DNA from: Streptomyces leeuwenhoekii
GTDB lineage: Bacteria; Actinomycetota; Actinomycetes; Streptomycetales; Streptomycetaceae
Reading direction: 5' to 3'
Length of the DNA: 64,000 bases
Assembly: GCF_001013905.1 (NCBI RefSeq)
Contig: NZ_LN831790.1
Coordinates: 7,578,001-7,642,000 of the forward strand
Part shown: in pieces, positions 52,635 to 61,505 of the stretch
How positions within the stretch are numbered: the stretch's first letter is position 1
Layout of the letters: each line of letters opens with the position of its first letter
The notes under the pieces: generated by a model
The model's database searches: none
Told to the model about the DNA's origin: nothing
Seen by the model: only the letters and a program-made list of their open reading frames with translations
Made by a program: the position numbers and the translations under genes

Positions 52635-53163
52635 GGAAGGCGGGCTCCGGGGTGAGGTGCGGGGTTCGGGGACGGTGACCGGTGGCAATGCCTTCCTTTG
52701 GTTCGGCGGAGCCGGTGCCGGCGGGTCGCGGATGCGCGGGGCACCCGGCGGGCGTCGTCCGCGGCGGTTTCCCGCTCCGGCGGCGGAGCCGTCACCCGGG
52801 GAGCCGCGCAGCCGGCGGTGCCGGCGGCCCGCCGTGCGTGGTCCCCTGCGGCGCCTGCGCGGTCCGCCGGCACCGGCCGTCCTGCCCGGTTCCCCCCCAT
52901 GTGATCACTTTCCCGGTCCGCCGCGCGTCGGGCGCGCTGCCCTGGGCCGATCGTGTGCACCGCGCGGACCGAGGGCGCGTCCCCCCCCGGGGCGGTCGGC
53001 GCCGGGGGCATCCGCCCGCACGTTGCCCGGCCGCCTCTTCGGGCCCCGGCTTCCTGGCACCGGAACCCTGTCGAGCCCGACATGTCCGCCTCAATCCCGG
53101 GCAGGCGGTTCGTACGCAAGACGTCGTTGGAGTCGATGGCCGATCCAGGAGGTGTTCGCCGCT
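52635..53163. other. Divergent region between photolyase and a short gene
   Basis: These 529 bp are extremely GC-rich and lack a supported gene. A short frame near 53080 (MSASIPGRRFVRKTS) was considered but has no clear support. Confidence 0.4.
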
Positions 53164-53331
53164 ATGGGCGCGAAGGTGTTGGAGCGGTTTCCTGCGGGAG
53201 CTCCGCGCGGGTCGTGGCCGGCGGAGGAGTACGCGGCGGCGCGGCGCGCGGAGGGCGAGCCCGCGACCGTCGTCATGGACCTGAAGTCGGACGCGTTTCT
53301 CGTGGTCGTCCCCAACCGCGACGACGACTGA
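53164..53331 (+). CDS. Short hypothetical protein
   Basis: A 55-residue protein of unknown function (MGAKVLERFPAGAPRGSWPA to VVPNRDDD). The ATG lies 12 bp after a CAGGAGG site; a GTG four codons earlier overlaps that site and is less likely. The sequence is compact with a possible beta hairpin at TVVMDLKSDAFLVVV. No signal or membrane segment is visible. It stands alone between the photolyase and the acyl-CoA dehydrogenase-like gene, so it may or may not be a real gene. Confidence 0.5.
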   Translation: MGAKVLERFPAGAPRGSWPAEEYAAARRAEGEPATVVMDLKSDAFLVVVPNRDDD

Positions 53332-53406
53332 CGCGTGCCGCCGGTGACGGCGGCCGCACCGTTCCCGCCGGTGGCGTGGCACCGGCGGGAAGCCCACAGT
53401 CCGCCG

Positions 53407-54465
53407 TCACGGCGGAGGGACGGTGCCCAGCGAGGCCAGATGGGCCTGCCGGACCGGTGCCGTCTGCCCCTGCACCAGAAGGAACATGCCTTCCCGGGCG
53501 AGCCGCTGGGCGGCACTGCCGAGGTCCATCGTGCGGCCGCCCCCGGCCACGATCGCCGCGGTCGTCGCCGCGCGCATCAGGTCGTACGCCCGCGTGCGCA
53601 GCGCCAGCTGCTCCTCCACGTGCTCGTGCGGCACGGGGTGGTCGGCGAGGGCGTAGGCCCGGCGGCGCACCTCGTCCAGCCGCACCCGCAGGGCGCCCGC
53701 CGTCCGCTCCGCCTCCGGTGTCCGCTCCAGCAGGCGCAGGGCGGCGTAGGCCACCCCGAAGACGGCCGGGGAGGTGTTGGCGCTGCGCGGGATGTCCCCG
53801 CGGGCGAACTCCTCCTGCCCGACGCGCAGGACCACGGAGTCCTCGGGCACCCACAGGCCGTCCAGCTCCAGGGACACCGTCCGGGCGGCCGACAGCGCCG
53901 CGAGCCGCATCGGCGGCGACGGGCGCAGCCCGGGCTGTTCGCGCGCGTCGGCGAACGCGAACACCACCTCGGCGTCCTCCCCGACACCCGCCAGCAGCAT
54001 CACGTCGTTCAGCCCCCAGCCCGTGTACCAGGGCACGGTGCCGTCGAAGCGCCAGCCGCCCCGCCGAGCGGTGGCCCGCACCAGGACGCGGGGGAAGGCC
54101 CGGACATGCGCGTAGGCGATACCGGCCAGCGTCGCGCCGGTCGCCAGCGGGCGCAGGAGGCGCTCCCGGGCGGACCCCTCGGACCGGGACAGCAGGCGCA
54201 CCGGGGTGTGGTGCTGGGTCTGCACGAACCACGTCGAGCAGCATGCCCCGGCCAGGATCTCCTGGACCTCCCGGGCGACCGCGTCGGGCGCCCCCGCCCC
54301 GCCGTACGCCTCGGGCGCGCTCATCCCGAGCAGCCCGGAGGTCCGCAGCGCGTCGATGTGGGACGCGGGCACGCCGTCCTGGTCGACGCGTTGCGCCTGC
54401 GGGGCGAGGAGGTCCTCCGCGAGCCGGCGGGCACGGGTGACGAGAGGGTGGGGTGCTGTCTCCAT
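53407..54465 (-). CDS. Acyl-CoA dehydrogenase-like flavoprotein
   Basis: A 352-residue protein with the acyl-CoA dehydrogenase fold: an all-helical N-terminal domain (residues about 1-110, with [17 protein letters not shown]), a beta domain from [12 protein letters not shown], and a helical C-terminal bundle. The usual catalytic glutamate motif is missing, and the sequence resembles the DszC/HpaB-like FMN monooxygenase branch instead. It may hydroxylate an aromatic or act as an oxidase. It is divergent from the aldehyde dehydrogenase gene across 233 bp. The substrate is open. Confidence 0.82.
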   Translation of the reverse strand: METAPHPLVTRARRLAEDLLAPQAQRVDQDGVPASHIDALRTSGLLGMSAPEAYGGAGAPDAVAREVQEILAGACCSTWFVQTQHHTPVRLLSRSEGSARERLLRPLATGATLAGIAYAHVRAFPRVLVRATARRGGWRFDGTVPWYTGWGLNDVMLLAGVGEDAEVVFAFADAREQPGLRPSPPMRLAALSAARTVSLELDGLWVPEDSVVLRVGQEEFARGDIPRSANTSPAVFGVAYAALRLLERTPEAERTAGALRVRLDEVRRRAYALADHPVPHEHVEEQLALRTRAYDLMRAATTAAIVAGGGRTMDLGSAAQRLAREGMFLLVQGQTAPVRQAHLASLGTVPPP

Positions 54466-54606
54466 GGAGGAATCATGGGCCAGACGCGCAGGGCGTGGGT
54501 GCCGCCGACGGCGTACGCCCGCCGTGGGCGCCGCGAGACACGGCCCGGGGCCGGAACCGGCGGGTCACGGGCTCGGGACCGCCCTCGGATCCGCCCCGGA
54601 ATTTAT

Positions 54607-54634
54607 TTGCCTCCCTGAAATGTTGGCCTATACA
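54607..54634 (+). promoter_or_regulatory. Predicted promoter of the aldehyde dehydrogenase gene
   Basis: TTGCCT and TATACA separated by 16 bp, 65 bp before the GTG start. It shares a CCCTGAA core with the adenosine deaminase promoter at 56738-56765. Confidence 0.45.
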
Positions 54635-54698
54635 TCCGATCGTTTCCGGCAAGATCCGCGCGGGCCGTCCCGCCCGCGCGCACCACCAGCGAGGCACC

Positions 54699-56021
54699 GT
54701 GAACCACCCCGCCCCCGAGCAGCCCGCCGCCGTCGTGGCCCGGCTGCGCGCCGCCTTCCGCACCGGTCGCACCCAGCCCGTCGAGTGGCGCACGGCGCAG
54801 TTGCGCCGCCTGCGCGAGATGCTCACCGACAACGGCCCGGAGCTGGCCGCCGCCCTCCACGCCGACCTGGGCAAGAGCGCCGCCGAGGCCCACCGGACGG
54901 AGATCGGCTTCACCGTCCGCGAGATCGTCCACACCCTCGGCCACCTCACCGAGTGGCTGCGCCCCCAGCCGGCCCCGGTGCCGGAGCACCTCGGCGCCGA
55001 CGCGCGCGCCTGGACGCAGTACGACCCGCTCGGCGTCGTTCTCGTCATCGCGCCCTGGAACTACCCGGCCCAGCTCCTGCTCGCCCCGCTGGTCGGCGCG
55101 CTGGCCGCCGGCAACGCGGTCGTCGCCAAGCCGAGCGAGCTGGCACCCGCCACCTCCGCCGCACTCGCCCGGCTGCTGCCCGCCTACCTGGACACCGACG
55201 CCGTCGCCGTGGTCGAGGGCGGCATACCGGAGACCACCGCACTCCTCGCCGAACGCTTCGACCACATCTTCTACACCGGCAACGGCACCGTCGGCCGCAT
55301 CGTCATGCGCGCCGCCGCCGAGCACCTCACCCCGGTCACCCTCGAACTCGGCGGCAAGTCCCCGGCGTTCGTCGACCGCGGCACCGACCTCGACGTGGTC
55401 GCCGACCGGCTGGTGCGCGGCAAGTTCCTCAACGCCGGACAGACCTGCGTCGCCCCCGACTACGTCCTGACCGACCCGGAGACCGCCGCCGCGCTCGAAC
55501 CCGCGCTCGCCCGTGCCGTCGAGGCGGTCTACGGCCCCGATCCGGCGGCTTCGCCCGCCTACAGCCGCATCGTCAACGAGCGCCACTTCGACCGGCTCGT
55601 CGGGCTGCTGGACTCCGGCCGGGTGGTCGTGGGCGGCGGCAGCGACCGCACGGCGAAGTACATCGCCCCCACGGTGCTCGCCGACGTCGACCCCGAGGCG
55701 CCCGTGATGCGAGAGGAGATCTTCGGTCCGCTCCTGCCGATCGTCACGGTCGCCGGACCGGACGAGGCGATCGCCTTCGTCAACGACCGGGACAAGCCCC
55801 TGGCCCTGTACGTCTTCAGCGAGTCCGGCGAGACACGGGCGCGGTTCGCCGCCGAGACCTCCTCCGGCGCCCTCGGGTACGGGCTGCCGCTCGCCCATCT
55901 CACCGTCTCCGACCTGCCGTTCGGCGGCGTGGGCGAGAGCGGCATGGGCAGCTACCACGGCCGCTACTCGATCGAGACGTTCAGCCACCGCAAGGCGCTG
56001 CTGGACAAGCCGCTGAGCTGA
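54699..56021 (+). CDS. Aldehyde dehydrogenase
   Basis: A 440-residue NAD(P)-dependent aldehyde dehydrogenase of the class 3-like (YwdH/ALDH3) type. The cofactor part shows APWNYPAQL, and the catalytic parts are [12 protein letters not shown] with the general base glutamate and [11 protein letters not shown] with the nucleophile cysteine near residue 250. The protein is shorter than the usual 480-500 residues but within the range for this group. The GTG start was chosen as the first codon with a GAGG site before it and with the family's typical N-terminal helix. It is rightward, divergent from the acyl-CoA dehydrogenase-like gene. Confidence 0.92.
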   Translation: MNHPAPEQPAAVVARLRAAFRTGRTQPVEWRTAQLRRLREMLTDNGPELAAALHADLGKSAAEAHRTEIGFTVREIVHTLGHLTEWLRPQPAPVPEHLGADARAWTQYDPLGVVLVIAPWNYPAQLLLAPLVGALAAGNAVVAKPSELAPATSAALARLLPAYLDTDAVAVVEGGIPETTALLAERFDHIFYTGNGTVGRIVMRAAAEHLTPVTLELGGKSPAFVDRGTDLDVVADRLVRGKFLNAGQTCVAPDYVLTDPETAAALEPALARAVEAVYGPDPAASPAYSRIVNERHFDRLVGLLDSGRVVVGGGSDRTAKYIAPTVLADVDPEAPVMREEIFGPLLPIVTVAGPDEAIAFVNDRDKPLALYVFSESGETRARFAAETSSGALGYGLPLAHLTVSDLPFGGVGESGMGSYHGRYSIETFSHRKALLDKPLS

Positions 56022-56034
56022 CGCCGGGCGGCTG

Positions 56035-56085
56035 GGGCCGGGTCGCCGGGGAAGCGCGGGCCGAGGCAGTCCGGCGACCCGGCCC
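56035..56085 (+). terminator. Hairpin after aldehyde dehydrogenase
   Basis: Perfect 15-bp arms GGGCCGGGTCGCCGG and CCGGCGACCCGGCCC around a 21-nt loop, 13 bp after the stop. Confidence 0.75.
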
Positions 56086-56099
56086 GCGAGTCCCGTCGC

Positions 56100-56130
56100 C
56101 ATGCCCCCTGCCCGCCGGGCCGGGGGCATG
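56100..56130 (-). terminator. Hairpin downstream of the flavin-barrel gene
   Basis: Perfect 9-bp arms CATGCCCCC and GGGGGCATG around a 13-nt loop, on the 3' side of the leftward gene at 56191. Confidence 0.55.
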
Positions 56131-56190
56131 CCCGCGCCGCACCCAGGGCGGGACCCCCGAGGCGATCCACGCAGGCGCCCGGCCTGGCGT

Positions 56191-56646
56191 CTACACGATC
56201 CACGCCCCGTCCCGCATGAGATGCCGACCCTTCAGCTCGTGCGTGCCGCGCCAGGCCTGGACCGCCCGCGGACGTACCCGGAACCAGCCGTACGCCGTGT
56301 CGTCCTCGCGAGGGTCCCAGCCGGTCTTCGCGACGAAGGCCCCGGCCACCGCGTCCGGCACCTCCCGCGATGTGAACGTCTCCGCCTCGCCGTCGACGAG
56401 GACGACATCCCAGGTGTCGCCGAACGCCAGCCGGGTCCGGCCGCCGCCGCTCAGATTCCGGCCGGTGGGGTTGGTGAGCCGGGTGGACAGCCACAGGCAC
56501 TCCCCGTCCCACACGAACCACAGCGCGACCAGGCAGGGCAGTCCGCCCTCCGCCGTGGCCACCCAGATGTCCCTCTCCCGTTCCAGCCGGGCCAGTACGT
56601 CCCGCTTGCGGCGCTCGGGGCCGCGCGGCGCAGCCGTGATCTTCAT
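56191..56646 (-). CDS. Pyridoxamine 5'-phosphate oxidase-family (flavin/F420 split-barrel) protein
   Basis: A 151-residue split beta-barrel protein of the PNPOx-like group, which binds FMN, F420 or haem. The fold is seen in RDIWVATAEGGLPCLVALWF, WLSTRLTNPTGRN and TRLAFGDTWDVVLVDGEAE. The short length and Trp-rich C-terminal (AYGWFRVRPRAVQAW) fit the actinobacterial F420-type subgroup rather than a true PdxH. The reaction is unknown. It lies leftward and alone between two terminators and the adenosine deaminase promoter. Confidence 0.87.
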   Translation of the reverse strand: MKITAAPRGPERRKRDVLARLERERDIWVATAEGGLPCLVALWFVWDGECLWLSTRLTNPTGRNLSGGGRTRLAFGDTWDVVLVDGEAETFTSREVPDAVAGAFVAKTGWDPREDDTAYGWFRVRPRAVQAWRGTHELKGRHLMRDGAWIV

Positions 56647-56737
56647 GAGCGGGACTGTAGCGGCCGCCCGGCCGCGGCGCCTCCGTCCGCGGACGCAGGG
56701 CCATCGGCCTACGTCCGCGGACGGTGCGCCGGACGGT

Positions 56738-56765
56738 TTGGCATCCCTGAAGTTTTACGTATAAC
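56738..56765 (+). promoter_or_regulatory. Predicted promoter of add
   Basis: TTGGCA and TATAAC with a 16-bp spacer, about 77 bp before the add start. The spacer contains CCCTGAA as in the aldehyde dehydrogenase promoter. Confidence 0.5.
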
Positions 56766-56841
56766 CTCTCCCGTCAATCGCCCCCGGCCGGCCGGCGTCA
56801 CCACCCCCACCGTCCGAACGACCTGCTGAGGAACACCGCAC

Positions 56842-57921
56842 ATGACCGCGCCCCGCATCGACACCGACACCCTTCGCCGGCTGCCCAAGGCCGTGCTGCA
56901 CGACCACCTCGACGGGGGCCTGCGCCCCGCCACCGTGGTGGAGCTCGCGCGGGAGGCCGGCCACACGCTTCCCGCCACGGACCCGGACGCGCTCGCCGCC
57001 TGGTACTTCGACGCCGCCAACTCCGGCGACCTGGTGCGCTACATAGCCACCTTCGAGCACACTCTCGCCGTGATGCAGACCCGCGAGGGCCTGCTGCGCA
57101 CCGCCGAGGAGTACGTTCTCGACCTCGCCGCCGACGGCGTCGTCTACGCGGAGGTCCGCTACGCCCCCGAGCTGATGGTCGACGGCGGCCTGACCCTGGA
57201 GGAGGTCGTGGAGACCGTCCAGGAGGGGCTGGCGGCCGGAATGGCCAAGGCGGCGGCCGCGGGGACCCCGCTCCGTGTCGGCACCCTGCTGTGCGGCATG
57301 CGGATGTTCGACCGGACACGGGAGATCGCGGATCTGGTGGTCGCCTACCGGGACGCGGGCGTGGTCGGCTTCGACATCGCCGGAGCCGAGGACGGCTTCC
57401 CGCCCGCCGACCACCTGGCCGCCTTCGAGCGGCTCCGCCGCGAAAGCGTGCCCTTCACCATCCACGCCGGGGAGGCGCACGGCCTGCCCAGCATCCACCA
57501 GGCCCTCCAGGTGTGCGGGGCCCAGCGCATCGGGCACGGCGTGCGCATCACCGACGACATCCCGGACCTCGCGGCCGGGAAGCTCGGCCGCCTCGCGTCC
57601 TGGGTCCGCGACCGCCGTATCGCCCTGGAGATGTGCCCGACGTCCAACCTCCAGACCGGTGCCGCGGTCTCCATCGCCGAGCACCCGATCACCGCCCTGA
57701 AGGACCTCGGCTTCCGCGTCACCCTCAACACCGACAACCGCCTCGTCTCGGGCACCACGATGACCCGCGAGATGTCCCTGCTGGTGGAGGAGGCGGGCTG
57801 GACGGTCGAGGACCTGCGCACGGTGACGGTGAACGCCGTCAAGAGCGCGTTCATCCCGTTCGACGAGCGCACGGCCCTCATCGAGGACGTCGTCCTGCCG
57901 GGTTACGCGGACGTGCTCTGA
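56842..57921 (+). CDS. add: Adenosine deaminase
   Basis: A 359-residue adenosine deaminase that converts adenosine or deoxyadenosine to inosine. The zinc-binding HDHLDGG sits near residue 19, a variant of the usual HxHLDG. Other active-site parts are [20 protein letters not shown] near residue 213, [21 protein letters not shown] and [12 protein letters not shown]. The layout is complete, so it should be active in purine salvage. The stop overlaps the end of the convergent DinB gene by 19 bp. Confidence 0.95.
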   Translation: MTAPRIDTDTLRRLPKAVLHDHLDGGLRPATVVELAREAGHTLPATDPDALAAWYFDAANSGDLVRYIATFEHTLAVMQTREGLLRTAEEYVLDLAADGVVYAEVRYAPELMVDGGLTLEEVVETVQEGLAAGMAKAAAAGTPLRVGTLLCGMRMFDRTREIADLVVAYRDAGVVGFDIAGAEDGFPPADHLAAFERLRRESVPFTIHAGEAHGLPSIHQALQVCGAQRIGHGVRITDDIPDLAAGKLGRLASWVRDRRIALEMCPTSNLQTGAAVSIAEHPITALKDLGFRVTLNTDNRLVSGTTMTREMSLLVEEAGWTVEDLRTVTVNAVKSAFIPFDERTALIEDVVLPGYADVL

Positions 57922-58418
57922 AGCAGTCCCCGCACATAGGCGGCCTGTCCGACGTGCTGCAGATCGTCGGACAGGACACTGACCAGCCGCACGCCCAGGG
58001 TGACCGGCGGATCCCAGTTCTCGTCCACGACGCGTTCCAGGTCCTTGGCGGTCAGCGAGCGCAGGGCGCCCAGCGTCTGCTCGTGCACGGCGTCGCAGTA
58101 CCCGGTCAGCAGCTCGGCGGAATCGACCCGCACCTTGGCGACCTTCGCGGGACTGTGCCCGTATCCGGTGTCGTGCCGCGGCAGGTCCAGCCCGAACCGC
58201 TTCTGCCAGCCCTGCGCGGTCCACACCTGGTCGAGTCCGAACGCGTCCGCGACATGGTCGTCCTGGACCCGGGTGAGGTGCCAGACCAGCCAGGCGATGG
58301 AGTTGGTTCCGGCGGCGGGGCGGGCGTTCAGATCGTCGGGGCCGAGGTCTTCGACGGTGGCGTGGACTTCTTCCCGGATGCGGCCGTAGCCGTCGATGAG
58401 GATGTCCTTGGCATGCAT
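57903..58418 (-). CDS. DinB-fold (DUF664-type) mycothiol transferase-like protein
   Basis: A 171-residue four-helix-bundle protein of the DinB superfamily. It has [20 protein letters not shown] near residue 47, with histidines that could ligate a metal, and [16 protein letters not shown] near the end carrying the third ligand. Related actinobacterial proteins use mycothiol as cofactor. The start at [10 protein letters not shown] was chosen over an upstream ATG since it has the typical family N terminus. The last 19 bp overlap the end of add. Confidence 0.85.
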   Translation of the reverse strand: MHAKDILIDGYGRIREEVHATVEDLGPDDLNARPAAGTNSIAWLVWHLTRVQDDHVADAFGLDQVWTAQGWQKRFGLDLPRHDTGYGHSPAKVAKVRVDSAELLTGYCDAVHEQTLGALRSLTAKDLERVVDENWDPPVTLGVRLVSVLSDDLQHVGQAAYVRGLLQSTSA

Positions 58419-58443
58419 ACGTCCACCATGGCGCATGGACCGC

Positions 58444-59340
58444 TCACACGCTCTCCGTCCGCGGCAGTGTCTCGAGTACGGCCATCAGGGCACGGGCCGC
58501 AGGGCTGGCGGCCTGCGGTGGCGGCAGCAGGGCCACGGTCTCGTAGGCCGCCTCGCCGGTGTCCTTCAGCGGCAGCGCGGTCAGGGAGGTCCGCTTGTGC
58601 CGGAAGTGGCGCGGTACGACCGCGATGCCGAGGTTCTCGTCCACCAGGTCGAGCAGACCGTGGACGTCGTTCACCTCCAGGGCCACGGTCCGCCGTACGC
58701 CCGCCGCGGCGAAGGCGGTGTCGGTGGTGCGGCGCGGCCCCCAGTCGGGGTGGAAGTCGACGAAGACCTCGTCGGCGAGGTCGTGCGGGGTCACGACCGC
58801 CGCGGCCGCCGCGAGGCGGTGGTCGGGGTGGCACAGCACGGTCATCGGCTCGCGGTTCAGCGAGGCGGAGCGGAGCTGGTCGGTGTCGGCCTCCGCCCGG
58901 TAGGCGAACGCCAGGTCCAGCCGCCCCGCCGCGACCTCCTCCGCCAGCGCCCCCGAGCCCGCCTGCCGCAGCCGGATCTCCACGTCCGGGTGGCGCCGCC
59001 GGAACGCCGCCAGCAGCCGGGCCACATGCACCCCCGCGATGCACTGCTCGGTCCCCAGCGACAGGGTGCCGCGCAGCACCCCCTGCACCGCGGCGACGGC
59101 CTCGTGCGCCGACCGCACCTGGGCCAGGATGCGCTGCGCCTCGCCCAGCAGCGCCCGCCCGGCCTCCGTCAGCGTCACCCGGCGGGTGGTCCGCACGAAC
59201 AGCGGAGTCTGGAGCTCCCGCTCCAGTGCCCGGATGGACGCCGACAGGCCCGACTGGGACACCATGAGGCGTTCCGCCGCCCGGGTGAAGTGCTGGTCCT
59301 CGGCGACCGCCACGAAGTGCCGGAGTTGACGCAGTTCCAT
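58444..59340 (-). CDS. LysR-family regulator divergent from aldo/keto reductase
   Basis: A 298-residue LysR-type regulator. The N-terminal winged helix-turn-helix is classical: MELRQLRHFVAVAEDQHFTR AAERL MVSQSGLSASIRALE within residues 1-42. The periplasmic-binding-type effector domain follows from about residue 90. It is divergent from the aldo/keto reductase gene, and the gap contains an ATCCG-N11-CGGAT repeat that fits a LysR binding box. It likely controls itself and that reductase gene; the effector is unknown. Confidence 0.93.
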   Translation of the reverse strand: MELRQLRHFVAVAEDQHFTRAAERLMVSQSGLSASIRALERELQTPLFVRTTRRVTLTEAGRALLGEAQRILAQVRSAHEAVAAVQGVLRGTLSLGTEQCIAGVHVARLLAAFRRRHPDVEIRLRQAGSGALAEEVAAGRLDLAFAYRAEADTDQLRSASLNREPMTVLCHPDHRLAAAAAVVTPHDLADEVFVDFHPDWGPRRTTDTAFAAAGVRRTVALEVNDVHGLLDLVDENLGIAVVPRHFRHKRTSLTALPLKDTGEAAYETVALLPPPQAASPAARALMAVLETLPRTESV

Positions 59341-59353
59341 GATTGAGCAGCGT

Positions 59354-59374
59354 ATCCGCTGAATTCCATCGGAT
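59354..59374. promoter_or_regulatory. LysR-type binding box
   Basis: ATCCG-N11-CGGAT is a perfect 5-bp inverted repeat with the N11 spacing typical of LysR regulators, 14 bp before the lysR start. Confidence 0.6.
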
Positions 59375-59501
59375 TCTTCTGTTGGACCACTGCCCGCAGG
59401 TCAGGACAGAGTGGGAGCCGGGCGGGAGCGGGGCAGGACCCGGTCCCGCACCGCCGGTACGACAACCCGGTCACCCGTGTGCCAACCCCTCTGGAGTCGC
59501 G

Positions 59502-60494
59502 TTGTACACCGCACACCCCCACCGCTACGCGGACATGCCCTATCGGCGCACCGGACGCAGCGGGCTGAAGCTTCCCGCACTCTCGCTCGGCCTGTGGCAC
59601 AACTTCGGCCCGGACCGCCCGGCCGAGACCCAGCGCGCCATCCTGCGCCGCGCCTTCGACCTCGGCGTCACCCACTTCGACCTGGCCAACAACTACGGCC
59701 CGCCGCCCGGCGCCGCCGAGTCCGCCCTCGGCGAGGCGCTCAAGGCGGACTTCGCGCGCTACCGCGACGAGCTGGTGATCTCCACCAAGGCCGGCTACCT
59801 GATGTGGCCCGGCCCGTACGGGGAGTGGGGCTCGCGCAAGTACCTGCTGTCCTCGCTCGACCAGAGCCTGCAGCGGATGGGCCTGGATTACGTCGACATC
59901 TTCTACTCCCACCGCCCCGACCCGGAGACCCCGCTGGAGGAGACGATGGGGGCCCTGCACTCGGCGGTGCAGCAGGGCAAGGCGCTCTACGTCGGTGTCT
60001 CCAACTACTCGGCGGAGCAGACCCGCGAGGCCGCGCGCATCCTCGCCGAACTCGGCACTCCGCTGCTGATCCACCAGCCGCGCTACTCGATGCTCGACCG
60101 CCGTCCGGAGACCGAGGGGCTGCTGGACGCCCTGGACGAGCTGCGGACCGGCTCCATCGCCTACTCGCCGCTGGAGCAGGGCGTGCTCACGGCCCGCTAC
60201 CTCGACGGCATCCCGGAGGACTCGCGGGCGGCGAGCGACAGCCCGTTCCTCAACTCCGACGCGCTCACCGAGGAACTGGTGGGCAAGCTGCGCGCCCTGG
60301 ACGACATCGCCAAGTCCCGTGGCCAGTCCCTGGCGCAGATGGCGCTGGCGTGGGTGCTGCGCGGGGGCCGGGTCACCTCGGCCCTGGTGGGCGCGAGCAG
60401 CCCGCAGCAACTGGAGGACAGCGTGGCGGCGGTCCGCAACCTCGACTTCGACACGGAGGAGCTGGCCCGGATCGACCGCGTGATCGCTTCCTGA
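59502..60494 (+). CDS. mgrA: Aldo/keto reductase, L-glyceraldehyde 3-phosphate reductase (YghZ) type
   Basis: A 330-residue aldo/keto reductase of the AKR14 (YghZ/Gpr) group, which reduces L-glyceraldehyde 3-phosphate, methylglyoxal and similar aldehydes with NADPH. It tracks E. coli YghZ closely: LPALSLGLWHNFGPDRP, HFDLANNYGPPPGAAE with the catalytic Asp and Tyr, STKAGYLMWPGPYG with the Lys, and YVDIFYSHRPDPETPLEET with the His. A TTG start at 59502 was chosen as GGAG lies 6 bp upstream. It is divergent from lysR and ends in a strong hairpin. Confidence 0.92.
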   Translation: MYTAHPHRYADMPYRRTGRSGLKLPALSLGLWHNFGPDRPAETQRAILRRAFDLGVTHFDLANNYGPPPGAAESALGEALKADFARYRDELVISTKAGYLMWPGPYGEWGSRKYLLSSLDQSLQRMGLDYVDIFYSHRPDPETPLEETMGALHSAVQQGKALYVGVSNYSAEQTREAARILAELGTPLLIHQPRYSMLDRRPETEGLLDALDELRTGSIAYSPLEQGVLTARYLDGIPEDSRAASDSPFLNSDALTEELVGKLRALDDIAKSRGQSLAQMALAWVLRGGRVTSALVGASSPQQLEDSVAAVRNLDFDTEELARIDRVIAS

Positions 60495-60882
60495 CGAGGT
60501 CACCGGGGACCTGTCCGGCCGCGGACCCCGCCCTTCCGTGCGGGGCACGCGGCCGGTGCGGCGAACGGTAGCGGCCGTCGCCTCCGCCCCGGCCCCCCGT
60601 CGCCTGCGCCCCCGGCCGTCCCGGTGACCGCCGGGCCTCCCCTCCGCCGCGCCGGACCCGGCCGGCGCGGTGTCCCCGGTGCGCGGTTTCGGCCAACGAA
60701 AGCGGCGCATATGCCAGGAGAGTGGCCGGAAAGACGTGGTGACAGTGGTTCAGCGGTGAACATACTCGACTCCTAGGACGCCTCACGTCACGCGACGGCG
60801 CCCTCACGCACAGCACACGAACCGCACATGGCCCGACCGGCGGACCAGCGAGCGATGAGCCACGCGACGGGGGAGGGGAGAC
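60495..60882. other. Intergenic region after aldo/keto reductase
   Basis: A 388-bp gap with a terminator at its left end. The AT-richer part around 60755-60775 (GAACATACTCGACTCC) may hold the promoter of the next gene. Confidence 0.45.
60515..60556 (+). terminator. Hairpin after aldo/keto reductase
   Basis: Arms CCGGCCGCG...CCCCGC and GCGGGG...CGCGGCCGG form a long stem with a small internal loop and an 8-nt terminal loop, 20 bp after the stop. Confidence 0.75.
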
Positions 60883-61293
60883 GTGCACGACGAGTTCCTG
60901 TGCCATGTCACCGCATACGGAGTCTGCGGCGGCAGGCGCATCGGCGTACCCCTGGGGACCTACCGGGCGCCCACCCTGGCGCTCGCCCTGTGGTGGCTGC
61001 GCGACCGGGCCTGCTGGATAGCGGAGCGGCTCGATCCGCAGCCCGGCACCGCACCGGTGCCGCCGAACGCCCTCGTCCCGGTCGCCGACACCGTGCCCGA
61101 CGTGCCCTCCGTGCTGCGGGCCTGGTGCGGTGACGTCGGCCAGCAGGAACGGGTGGCCGACGAGTTGGCCACCGGGCGGCTGGTGCGCATCGCCACCAGC
61201 GACGACACCACCGAGTACGAGCTGCTCGCCGAGTCCGTCGACGCCCTGCGGATGCAGCGGACCGTCCCGCCCCTCGTCGTACCCGTGGCCTGA
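60883..61293 (+). CDS. Hypothetical protein
   Basis: A 136-residue soluble protein that I do not recognise. It starts with GTG after a GGGGAGGGGAG site. A Trp-rich hydrophobic segment (LALALWWLRDRACWIAERLD, about residues 33-52) might be an amphipathic or membrane-touching helix. The rest alternates acidic and hydrophobic residues. Coding bias is normal. Similar sequence types occur in streptomycetes, so the gene is probably real. Confidence 0.65.
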   Translation: MHDEFLCHVTAYGVCGGRRIGVPLGTYRAPTLALALWWLRDRACWIAERLDPQPGTAPVPPNALVPVADTVPDVPSVLRAWCGDVGQQERVADELATGRLVRIATSDDTTEYELLAESVDALRMQRTVPPLVVPVA

Positions 61294-61505
61294 CACCGAC
61301 CGCGCGCCCGGCCGGACGGCGCCGGCCGGCCTGTCTTTCGGCCGCCCCGCGCGCGGAGGTTTCCGACCGCGCCACCGGCTCCGTCGCGCGGGCTCTCCCC
61401 GTACGTCACCGGCCCGTACCAACCCCCGCCGCGCGGCCCGCGCTTCGAAGCCGCCGATGTCCGCCGGCGCCCTGCGATCCGTGCCGACGTGCCCCCGGCC
61501 GCGGC

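Noticed and set aside
53080..53200. Short frame starting MSASIPGRRFVRKTS upstream of the 55-residue gene
   Set aside because: No ribosome-binding site and overlap with the better supported frame starting at 53164.
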